A stretch of 64,000 nt of DNA. Origin: Mycolicibacterium hippocampi. Lineage in GTDB: Bacteria > Actinomycetota > Actinomycetes > Mycobacteriales > Mycobacteriaceae. Numbering within the stretch: the first letter of the stretch is position 1; every line of letters starts with the position of its first letter. The translations under genes and the position numbers were made by a program. The stretch is from positions 3,038,001 to 3,102,000 of the forward strand of contig NZ_BLLB01000002.1 in the NCBI RefSeq assembly GCF_010723735.1, written 5' to 3'. The notes beneath the pieces were generated by a model, which saw nothing but the letters and a program-made list of their open reading frames with translations, was not told the DNA's origin and searched no databases. Positions 44,265-51,791 of this stretch are shown here, one piece after another.

Positions 44265-46430
44265 ATGGCCGAACCGATCGACGAACACTTCACCGCGGCT
44301 GTCTCGTCGCTGACGGCGCCGTCTGTTTCCGACGTCGCTGTCTTACAAGGGGTCTCGGCGCAGGACTGCCTCGACATCTTCGATGCGCAGCTCGGTAGCC
44401 GGCACCTGGACCTCGCCGCGCGTTGGCTTCGGTCGCGCAACTTGGGCTTCTACACCATCGGATCGGCCGGACACGAGAGCAACGCCGCCGTCGCCGCTGC
44501 CCTGCGGGTCACCGATCCGGCGTTGCTGCACTACCGCTCCGGAGGTTTCTTCCTGGCCCGAGCGCGGCAGGGCAGCGGTGGCGACGTGCTGCGGGATGTG
44601 CTTCTCGGCATGGTCGCCGCCACGGAGGAACCGATCTCCGGGGGCCGGCACAAGGTCTTCGGTAGGCACGACCTCAACGTCATCCCGCAGACATCGACCA
44701 TCGCGTCGCACCTGCCCCGGGCTGTCGGCGTCGCGTTCTCGATCGCCCGCGCCCGCAAGCTGGGAGTCGAATGCCCGTGGCCGGCTGACGCGTTGGCGGT
44801 GTGCAGCTTCGGAGACGCATCGGCGAACCACTCCACGGCGGTCGGGGCGATCAACACCGCGCTGCACAGCTCCTACCAGGGTATGCCGATGCCGCTGCTG
44901 TTGTTGTGCGAGGACAACGGCATCGGGATCAGCGTCAAGTCGCCCCAGGGGTGGATCGCGCGCACCTACGGCGACCGTGCCGGCCTGCGCTACTTCGCCG
45001 CCGACGGCACGGACCTGCCCTCGGTGCTGACAACAGCGGCCGAGGCGGCCGAATACGTCCGGGTGCAACGCCGTCCGGCGTTCCTGCACCTGCGCACCGT
45101 GCGGCTGATGGGGCACGCGGGTTCGGATTTCGAGCGCGGCTATCGCAAACCCGACGAAATCACCGCCGACTACGACCGCGACCCGGTGCTGTGTACCGCA
45201 CGCCTTCTCGTCGGCGCGGGTGTGCTGACCCCGTCGGAGGTCCTGGAGCGCTACGAGGCCAAGCGTGCCGAAGTTCTCGCGCTGGCAGGCGAGGTCGCCG
45301 AACTCGCCCAACTCGACAACGCCCATGCGGTGATGTCTCCGCTGCGCCGTACCCTCGACGAGGCCACCGCGGCGACCCAGACGGCGCCCGTTCCGGGCGC
45401 CACCGCCGACGGCACGGCGCTGACCGTCGCCCAGGCCATCAACCGCGGTCTGCTCGACGTGCTGACGAACCATCCCCAGGCACTGGTGTTCGGCGAGGAT
45501 GTCGGCCGCAAGGGCGGCGTGTACGGCGTCACCCGCGGCCTGCAGGCCAAGATCGGGACGGCGCGGGTGTTCGACACGCTGCTCGACGAGCAGGCGATCC
45601 TGGGTCTGGCGTTGGGCGCCGGGGTGTCCGGACTGCTACCGATTCCCGAGATCCAGTATCTCGCGTATCTGCACAATGCCGCCGACCAGATCCGCGGCGA
45701 GGGAGCCACGCTGCAGTTCTTCTCCGATCGGCAGTACCGCAACCCGATGGTGGTGCGCATCGCGGGCTACGGATACCAGAAGGGCTTCGGCGGGCACTTC
45801 CACAACGACAACTCGATCACCGCCATCCGGGACCTGCCCGGCGTGGTCATCGCCTCACCGGCGCGCCCCGACGACGCCGCCGCGATGATGCGGTCCTGCG
45901 TCGCCGCCGCGCAGTCCTCGGGAATCGTGTGCTTGTTCATCGAGCCCATCGCGCTGTATCACACCCGCGATCTCTACGACGACGGCGACGAACTCTGGCT
46001 GGCACCGGATTCCGGCGCGATGGTGCCGCTCGGTCGGGCCCGGACCCACGGCGACGGCCGGGATCTGACGATCCTGACGTTCGGCAACGGGCTGCGGATG
46101 AGCCTGCGGGTGGCACGTCGCCTTCTCGCCCTCGACATCAGGGCACGCGTGGTCGACCTGCGCTGGCTGGCCCCCCTCCCGTTGCAGGACATCCTGGCCG
46201 AAGCCGACGCGACGGGGCGGGTGCTCGTCGTCGACGAGACGCGCGAGAGCGGCGGTGTCGGTGAAGGGATCGTGACCACACTGGTCGACCATGGGTACCG
46301 CGGTGCGCTGGCGCGGGTCGCCGGCTACGACAGCTTCATCCCGCTCGGCGATGCCGCACTGGAGGTGTTGCTGTCGGAGGAGACCATCGAGGCCGCGGCG
46401 ATCAAGCTGGTGCGGACAGCGCCTCGGTGA
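44265..46430 (+). CDS. Fused 2-oxoacid dehydrogenase E1 (alpha + beta)
   Basis: A 721-residue protein joining both E1 chains. The alpha part (about 1-340) has the TPP/Mg motif FGDASANHSTAVGAINTALH followed by CEDNG. The beta part (about 385-715) starts ALTVAQAINRGLLDVLTNHP and ends with the transketolase C-domain. E1 enzymes decarboxylate a branched or other 2-oxoacid onto lipoyl-E2. No E2 or E3 gene lies nearby, so it must borrow E2 or do another TPP reaction. It starts 15 bases after the dehydrogenase and is the last gene of the island. The final 29 bases overlap the convergent RNase D gene. Confidence 0.82.
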   Translation: MAEPIDEHFTAAVSSLTAPSVSDVAVLQGVSAQDCLDIFDAQLGSRHLDLAARWLRSRNLGFYTIGSAGHESNAAVAAALRVTDPALLHYRSGGFFLARARQGSGGDVLRDVLLGMVAATEEPISGGRHKVFGRHDLNVIPQTSTIASHLPRAVGVAFSIARARKLGVECPWPADALAVCSFGDASANHSTAVGAINTALHSSYQGMPMPLLLLCEDNGIGISVKSPQGWIARTYGDRAGLRYFAADGTDLPSVLTTAAEAAEYVRVQRRPAFLHLRTVRLMGHAGSDFERGYRKPDEITADYDRDPVLCTARLLVGAGVLTPSEVLERYEAKRAEVLALAGEVAELAQLDNAHAVMSPLRRTLDEATAATQTAPVPGATADGTALTVAQAINRGLLDVLTNHPQALVFGEDVGRKGGVYGVTRGLQAKIGTARVFDTLLDEQAILGLALGAGVSGLLPIPEIQYLAYLHNAADQIRGEGATLQFFSDRQYRNPMVVRIAGYGYQKGFGGHFHNDNSITAIRDLPGVVIASPARPDDAAAMMRSCVAAAQSSGIVCLFIEPIALYHTRDLYDDGDELWLAPDSGAMVPLGRARTHGDGRDLTILTFGNGLRMSLRVARRLLALDIRARVVDLRWLAPLPLQDILAEADATGRVLVVDETRESGGVGEGIVTTLVDHGYRGALARVAGYDSFIPLGDAALEVLLSEETIEAAAIKLVRTAPR

Positions 46431-47691
46431 GCACCGGCACCGCCAGTTCGCGTTGCCACTGCCGGGCGTTGCACTCCCGCAGGAACACGTCGACCGCGGC
46501 CGCGATGTCGTCGGCGCCTTCCCAGTCCCAGCACAGTCGCCGCACGGTATCGGGAGACAGCACATTCTCCGCGGGAACGGAAATCCGTTGTGCCAGTTCG
46601 GTCAGACCAGATCTCGCCGCCTCCAGCCGGGCGGCCGCCTCCGGCTTGCGCCGCGCCCACCGCGATGCCGGCGGCGGGCCGTTGGATGCTTCAGAGGTGC
46701 TGGGCAGATCGGTGGTGACGCGGGCGCGGGCCAGCGCCTCCAGCCACATCTGGGCGCTGCGCCGCTGTTTGGGCCCGCCGAACACCGGCAGCGCGGTCAG
46801 TTTCTCCACGCTGTCCGGATTCACCGTCGCGGCGTTGATGATCGCGCTGTCGGGCAGGATGCGCCCCGGGGCAATGTCTCGGCGGCGGGCGACCTGGTCC
46901 CGGGCGGTCCAGAGCTCCCGCACCGCGGCCAGGGTGCGGGCGTCGCGGACCTTGTGGATCCCCGACGTGCGCCGCCACCGGTCGCGCCGGGTGGGGGTGG
47001 CTTCGAAGGTCCGCAGGAACTCGAATTCCTGTCTGGCCCAATCAGATTTGCCCTGCTCGGAGAGCACCGCCGCGATCGCGTCCCGCAACTCGACGAGGAC
47101 CTCGACGTCCAGCGCCGCGTAGTTGAGCCAGTCGGCGGGCAGCGGCCGCTTCGACCAGTCCGCGGCGCCGTGACCCTTGGTCAGCTGCAGGCCGAGTAAC
47201 CGCTGCACCATCGCAGCTAGGTTCACCCGGTCGTAGTTGGCGAGCCGGCCGGCGAGTTCGGTGTCGAACAGCGTGGTCGGACGCATCCCGATCTCGGCGA
47301 GGCACGGCAGGTCCTGATCGGCGGCGTGCAGAATCCACTCGTCGGTGGCCAGCACCTCGGCCACCGGCGCCATCACCGCGACAGGGTCCCCGCCGTGCAT
47401 GACCGGGTCGATCAGGACGGTGCCCGACCCGGCCCGGCGGATCTGCACCAGATAGGCGCGGTTGGAGTAGCGGAAACCCGACGCGCGTTCGGCGTCCACG
47501 GCGAACGGTCCGGTGCCGGCGGCCAAAGCTCTTGCTGCCCTGGCGATTTCATCGCGGCTGACCGATACCTCAGGGACGCCGTCCCGCGGTGCCAGCAGCG
47601 GCGTGGCGTCGGGCTCGGCCTGTTCGGCGTCGCCGGACACCTCTGATGCTCGGGGTTCCGCGGGGGAACCGACAGTCTCGGGTTCGGACAT
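46402..47691 (-). CDS. Ribonuclease D family protein (HRDC, Rv2681-like)
   Basis: A 429-residue DEDD-type 3'-5' exoribonuclease. The exonuclease domain (about residues 45-210) shows the four acidic residues: Asp66/Glu68 in FAVDAERASGF, an Asp in HAADQDLPCL and the final Asp/Tyr motif around LNYAALDVEVL (DEDDy class). An HRDC domain follows (about 225-300), and the C-terminus holds a second HRDC-like helical region. The first 40 residues are acidic and disordered. The likely role is tRNA 3' trimming. It is downstream of DUF3000 and marks the right edge of the island. Confidence 0.9.
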   Translation of the reverse strand: MSEPETVGSPAEPRASEVSGDAEQAEPDATPLLAPRDGVPEVSVSRDEIARAARALAAGTGPFAVDAERASGFRYSNRAYLVQIRRAGSGTVLIDPVMHGGDPVAVMAPVAEVLATDEWILHAADQDLPCLAEIGMRPTTLFDTELAGRLANYDRVNLAAMVQRLLGLQLTKGHGAADWSKRPLPADWLNYAALDVEVLVELRDAIAAVLSEQGKSDWARQEFEFLRTFEATPTRRDRWRRTSGIHKVRDARTLAAVRELWTARDQVARRRDIAPGRILPDSAIINAATVNPDSVEKLTALPVFGGPKQRRSAQMWLEALARARVTTDLPSTSEASNGPPPASRWARRKPEAAARLEAARSGLTELAQRISVPAENVLSPDTVRRLCWDWEGADDIAAAVDVFLRECNARQWQRELAVPVLTEALSAPA

Positions 47692-47695
47692 GTGC

Positions 47696-48277
47696 TCAGG
47701 CGCGGGTGCGGGAGCCCAGATCGGTCACCCCGTCGGGCGGCAGACCGGCGGCGTGCTCGAGGACCTCGCAGAAGGCTTCCACGTGGGGACCGAGTTCCAG
47801 CGTCGTCGCGGTCCAGGAGGCGCGCAGCTCGAGCTGATGGGCGCGGGGTGGCCCGGAGATGTCTCCGTAGCGCACCGAGGTGGTGGCGGTGACGGTGCCG
47901 CCCAGCGCCGTGACGTGCTCGGCCCGCTCTCCGAGTGCGTCGACCAGCCAGCTCCAGGCGACTTCGGGCAGCAACGGGTCGACGGCTTCACTGGAGTCCA
48001 GATCGGCCTGGATGTAGGCGACCAGGCGCATGGTGCCGTCCCACGCCTCCGCGCCTTCGGGGTCGTGCAGCAGAATCAGCCGGCCGAAGGCGTCGCCCTC
48101 GGAGCGTTCCGGGATGATCGCGGTCTCGGCGTGCCTGACCTCGGCGCCCAGCGCGTAGCTGAACGGCGCCAGCCGCTGAGGCGGCCGGATCGGGCCCAGC
48201 TCGATCTCCGGTCGCACGGTGGTGGCGTTCATCGCCGCCACCGCTTCACGGAACTGAGCCGGTTCGGCGGTGGTCAC
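47696..48277 (-). CDS. DUF3000 domain-containing protein (Rv2680-like)
   Basis: A 193-residue cytosolic protein from a GTG giving [20 protein letters not shown]. The core phrases [20 protein letters not shown] and [21 protein letters not shown], then [19 protein letters not shown], are typical of DUF3000. The open frame continues to 48370, but that part overlaps the hemE start and lacks homology. It stops five bases before the RNase D ATG, so the two are probably an operon. Function unknown. It is divergent from hemE. Confidence 0.85.
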   Translation of the reverse strand: MTTAEPAQFREAVAAMNATTVRPEIELGPIRPPQRLAPFSYALGAEVRHAETAIIPERSEGDAFGRLILLHDPEGAEAWDGTMRLVAYIQADLDSSEAVDPLLPEVAWSWLVDALGERAEHVTALGGTVTATTSVRYGDISGPPRAHQLELRASWTATTLELGPHVEAFCEVLEHAAGLPPDGVTDLGSRTRA

Positions 48278-48362
48278 GGCGTCTGACGGTAGTCCATTTG
48301 TCCAGCTCTTGGTGCAGGCGCGCCGATCAGGAACCGGACAGGCCATGGCAGCATGGGTGTCG

Positions 48363-49427
48363 ATGAACACGCGCCGCGAGCTGCCTGAATCGCCCTACCT
48401 GGCCGCCGTCGCAGGCCGCAAACCCCACCGGGTGCCGGTGTGGATGATGCGGCAGGCGGGGCGGTCACTGCCGGAGTACCGGGCGCTTCGCGCCGAGAAC
48501 ACGATGATGCAGGCCTGTTTCGATGCCGACCTGATCACCGAGATCACGCTGCAACCGGTGCGCAGGCACGGCGTCGACGCCGCGATCCTGTTCTCCGACA
48601 TCGTGGTGCCGCTGCGGGCCGCCGGGATCGCACTCGACATCGTCCCCGATGTCGGACCGGTGATCGAGCACCCCATCCGTACCCGTGCCGACGTCCGCAC
48701 CGTCGCTCCGCTGGACTCCCAGCAGGTGGCCCCGGTGGCCACGGCGATCGGCCAGCTGACCGCCGCGCTCGGCGACGTGCCGCTGATCGGCTTCGCCGGC
48801 GCCCCGTTCACCCTGGCGTCCTATCTCGTCGAAGGCGGTCCGAGCCGCAACCACGAGCACACCAAGGCGATGATGCTGGGCGAGTCCTCGACCTGGCATG
48901 CACTGATGACGGCGCTGACCGACGTGACGATCGCGTTCCTGCGAACCCAGCTCGACGCCGGCGTGGACGCCATCCAGGTGTTCGACTCCTGGGCCGGCAC
49001 GCTGTCGCTGGCCGACTACCGCTCCTACGTGCTGCCGCACAGCACGCGGGTGTTCGAGTCACTGGCCGGATACGGCGTGCCGATGACGCACTTCGGCGTC
49101 GGTACCGCCGAGCTGCTGGGCGCGATGTCGGAGGCGGTCTCCGGGCGGGGAGTGCCCGCGGTGGTCGGGGTGGACTGGCGGACATCGCTGACCGATGCCG
49201 CCGCCCGGGTGCAGCGGGGCTGCGCGCTGCAGGGGAATCTCGACCCGGTGGTGCTGATGGCGGGCTGGCCGGTGGTGCAGCGCGCCGTACGCGCCGTCGT
49301 CGAGGACGGAAGGCGCGCAGTGGACGCCGGCGCCGTCGGGCACGTGTTCAACCTGGGCCACGGTGTGCTGCCCGCTACCGATCCCGAGGTGATCACCGAC
49401 GCCGTTGCACTGGTGCACGAGCTGTGA
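48363..49427 (+). CDS. hemE: Uroporphyrinogen decarboxylase
   Basis: A 354-residue enzyme that decarboxylates uroporphyrinogen III to coproporphyrinogen III. Family signatures [19 protein letters not shown] near the N-terminus and [17 protein letters not shown] are intact, with the C-terminal FNLGHGVLP. The ATG at 48363 matches the known MSTRR-type start; a GTG two codons upstream is an alternative. It overlaps the next gene by one base. It is the first gene of a haem set using the coproporphyrin-dependent branch. The enoyl-CoA hydratase gene found before hemE in M. tuberculosis is absent. Confidence 0.95.
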   Translation: MNTRRELPESPYLAAVAGRKPHRVPVWMMRQAGRSLPEYRALRAENTMMQACFDADLITEITLQPVRRHGVDAAILFSDIVVPLRAAGIALDIVPDVGPVIEHPIRTRADVRTVAPLDSQQVAPVATAIGQLTAALGDVPLIGFAGAPFTLASYLVEGGPSRNHEHTKAMMLGESSTWHALMTALTDVTIAFLRTQLDAGVDAIQVFDSWAGTLSLADYRSYVLPHSTRVFESLAGYGVPMTHFGVGTAELLGAMSEAVSGRGVPAVVGVDWRTSLTDAAARVQRGCALQGNLDPVVLMAGWPVVQRAVRAVVEDGRRAVDAGAVGHVFNLGHGVLPATDPEVITDAVALVHEL

Positions 49428-50797
49428 TGTCGACCAGGCATCGCCAGTACTGCGTTGTCGGGGGCGGCATCTCGGGTCTCGTCGCGGCATACCGGCTGCG
49501 GGTGGCTGTCGGGCCGGACGCGGCTATCACGGTGTTCGATCCCGCCGACCGGCTCGGCGGTGTGCTGCGCACCGAGCGGATCGGCGGCCAACCGGTCGAC
49601 GTCGGCGCCGAGGCGTTTGTGGCGCGCAGGCCGGAAGTGCCCGCGCTGCTGGCCGAGTTGGGGCTTGCGGGCAAACAGATCACCACCACCGGTGCGCGCC
49701 CGCTGCTCTACAGCCAGGGCCGACTGCATCCACTGCCCACCGACACCGTCAACGGCATCCCGTCCCGTCCCGAGGCACTGTCCGGTCTGGTCGACGACGC
49801 CACGATCAGGTGGATGCTCGACGAACCCCGGCGCCCTTTCAGCTGGCGTCCCGGCGCCGACCCGGCGGTGGCCGACCTCGTCGGCGAACGCTTCGGCGAG
49901 CAGGTGGTGGTCCGCTCGGTCGATCCTCTGCTGACCGGGGTGTACTCCGGTTCGTCGGCGACCATCGGCATCCGCGCGGCGGCCCCGACGGTCGCCGCGG
50001 CGCTGGATCGTGGCGCCCGCTGCTTGACCGACGCCGTGCGCACCGCGCTGCCCCCACCGCTGACCGGGTCGGTGTTCGGCGCGGTGGACGGGGGTTACAC
50101 GGTGCTGATCGACGAGCTGGTGCGCCGCTCCGGGCTGCGCTGGGCTCAGGTGGCCGTCGGCAGCGTGGACCGCGCGTCGGGCCGATGGGAACTGACCGAC
50201 GACGAAGGCACCCGATGGCCCGCCGACGCGGTGGTGCTCGCGGTGCCCGCGCCGCGGCTTGCGGCGCTGGTGTCCGAGCTCGCCCCGCGCAGCGCGGCGG
50301 CTGCGCGCAGCATCCCGGTGGCCTCGGCGGCGGTGGTGGCGCTGGCGTTGCCGGGCGGAACGCCGCTGCCCGAGCAGTCCGGAGTACTGGTCGCCGGCCC
50401 GGGGCGGTTGCGCGCCAAGGCCGTGACGCTGTCGTCGCGCAAGTGGGGGCGGCGCGGGAACTTCGAGATGGTGCGGCTGTCGTTCGGACGGTTCGGTGAC
50501 GCCGCCGAAACCCACGCTGCGCGTGCCATCGGTGACGAGGAGTTGCTGACATGGTCCGGGCAGGACCTCGACACGCTGTTCGGCATCTCGGTCGAGCCGG
50601 TCGAACACCGGGTGGCCCGCTGGATCGACGCGATGCCGCAGTACGGGCCGGGCCACGCCGACGTCGTCGCCGAACTGCGTGCCGGCCTGCCCCCCGGGCT
50701 GGCGGTGGCCGGCGCGTACCTGGACGGGATCGGGGTGCCTGCCTGTGTGGCGGCCGCGACGCGGGCGGTGGCCGGGCTGGTGGTCGCCGGAGGCTGA
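49427..50797 (+). CDS. cgoX: Coproporphyrinogen III oxidase (HemY/CgoX type)
   Basis: A 456-residue FAD enzyme oxidising coproporphyrinogen III to coproporphyrin III. The dinucleotide motif QYCVVGGGISGLVAAYRL is near the start, AEAFVARRPEVPALLAELGL follows, and the FAD C-terminal motif is GVYVAGA-like (GLAVAGAYLDGIGVPACVAA). It is annotated protoporphyrinogen oxidase (hemY/hemG) in older genomes. The presence of chdC next door supports the coproporphyrin route used by actinobacteria. The ATG overlaps the hemE stop. Confidence 0.92.
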   Translation: MSTRHRQYCVVGGGISGLVAAYRLRVAVGPDAAITVFDPADRLGGVLRTERIGGQPVDVGAEAFVARRPEVPALLAELGLAGKQITTTGARPLLYSQGRLHPLPTDTVNGIPSRPEALSGLVDDATIRWMLDEPRRPFSWRPGADPAVADLVGERFGEQVVVRSVDPLLTGVYSGSSATIGIRAAAPTVAAALDRGARCLTDAVRTALPPPLTGSVFGAVDGGYTVLIDELVRRSGLRWAQVAVGSVDRASGRWELTDDEGTRWPADAVVLAVPAPRLAALVSELAPRSAAAARSIPVASAAVVALALPGGTPLPEQSGVLVAGPGRLRAKAVTLSSRKWGRRGNFEMVRLSFGRFGDAAETHAARAIGDEELLTWSGQDLDTLFGISVEPVEHRVARWIDAMPQYGPGHADVVAELRAGLPPGLAVAGAYLDGIGVPACVAAATRAVAGLVVAGG

Positions 50798-50905
50798 GCG
50801 ACGCGGGATGTGACCGGGGGCGAGCGAAGCGACGGGGGATGTGACCGGGGGCGAGCGAAGCGACGGGGGATGTGACCGGGGGCGAGCGAAGCGACGGGGA
50901 GTGTG
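50798..50905. repeat. 31-base tandem repeats between cgoX and chdC
   Basis: Units begin at 50821, 50852 and 50883, each starting CGAGCGAAGCGACGGGG and continuing with GATGTGACCGGGGG; the first and last copies are partial. The spacing is exactly 31 bases. The intact copies are nearly identical, and each carries an overlapping ATG/TGA (ATGTGACC). This looks like a MIRU-like intergenic repeat and could vary in copy number between strains. Confidence 0.85.
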
Positions 50906-50924
50906 CCCGTGGCACGATGGGCGC

Positions 50925-51629
50925 ATGGCCAAGCTCGACTACGACACCCTCAACTCCACCATCCGCTACCTGATGTTCTCGGTGTTCTCCGTGCGGCCGG
51001 GCGCGCTGGCCTACGACGACGACGCACGGGCGGCCGTGGTGGACGAGACCGCCACGTTCCTCAAGCAACAAGAGGACAACGGCGTGGTGGTGCGCGGTCT
51101 CTACGACGTCGCCGGGATGCGCGCCGACGCGGACTTCATGATGTGGACGCACGCCGAGAACGTGGAGGCGTTGCAGGCGACGTACTCGGATTTCCGGCGC
51201 ACCACCGCGCTCGGGCGTGCGTCGACGCCGGTGTGGAGCAATGTCGCGCTGCACCGGCCGGCCGAGTTCAACAAGAGTCACATCCCGGCGTTCCTGGCCG
51301 GTGAGGAGCCGGGTGCCTACATCTGCGTCTACCCGTTCGTCCGGTCACTGGAGTGGTATCTGCTGCCCGACGACGAGCGGCGCCGCATGCTGTCCGAGCA
51401 CGGGATGGCAGCGCGCGGCTACAAGGACGTGCGGGCCAACACGGTGCCCGCGTTCGCGTTGGGTGACTACGAGTGGCTGCTGGCATTCGAGGCCCCGGAG
51501 CTCCACCGGATCGTCGACCTGATGCGCGACCTGCGTGCCACCGACGCTCGCCGGCACGTGCGCGAGGAGACACCGTTCTACACCGGGCCGCGGGTGTCGG
51601 TGGAGAAACTGGTCACCGCGCTGCCGTGA
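50925..51629 (+). CDS. chdC: Coproheme decarboxylase (HemQ)
   Basis: A 234-residue chlorite-dismutase-like enzyme converting coproheme III to haem b using peroxide, the last step of the coproporphyrin-dependent route. The start [20 protein letters not shown] is typical of actinobacterial ChdC. The catalytic Tyr (about 136) lies in [14 protein letters not shown] and the haem-binding His (about 159) in [15 protein letters not shown]. The frame extends upstream through the tandem repeat to a GTG at 50841, but that region is not conserved coding sequence. It is likely cotranscribed with hemE and cgoX. Confidence 0.93.
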   Translation: MAKLDYDTLNSTIRYLMFSVFSVRPGALAYDDDARAAVVDETATFLKQQEDNGVVVRGLYDVAGMRADADFMMWTHAENVEALQATYSDFRRTTALGRASTPVWSNVALHRPAEFNKSHIPAFLAGEEPGAYICVYPFVRSLEWYLLPDDERRRMLSEHGMAARGYKDVRANTVPAFALGDYEWLLAFEAPELHRIVDLMRDLRATDARRHVREETPFYTGPRVSVEKLVTALP

Positions 51630-51665
51630 CTATTTGCTGAGAAGCGGCCACCGCGGCCGTTGACC

Positions 51666-51684
51666 AATGGTTAGGCTAGCCTGC
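51666..51684 (+). promoter_or_regulatory. Candidate IdeR (iron) box
   Basis: AATGGTTAGGCTAGCCTGC matches the IdeR consensus TTAGGTTAGGCTAACCTAA at 13 of 19 positions, including an unbroken GGTTAGGCTA core and the CCT half-site. It lies 37 bases after chdC and 108 bases before the GGDEF-EAL gene. IdeR itself is encoded in this window. Confidence 0.5.
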
Positions 51685-51791
51685 CGCCTGCCTGTTGTTC
51701 CCGCTGTCTGGCCCTCTTCGACGCGTAACCGCTCTATGACGTTGACGTCAAAAAATGCCCTGGCCGCTGTGCAGGTTGCTAGCATCGTCCG

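Noticed and set aside
50798..50905. CRISPR-like array
   Set aside because: The 31-base units are directly adjacent with no spacers and no cas genes, so this is a tandem repeat.
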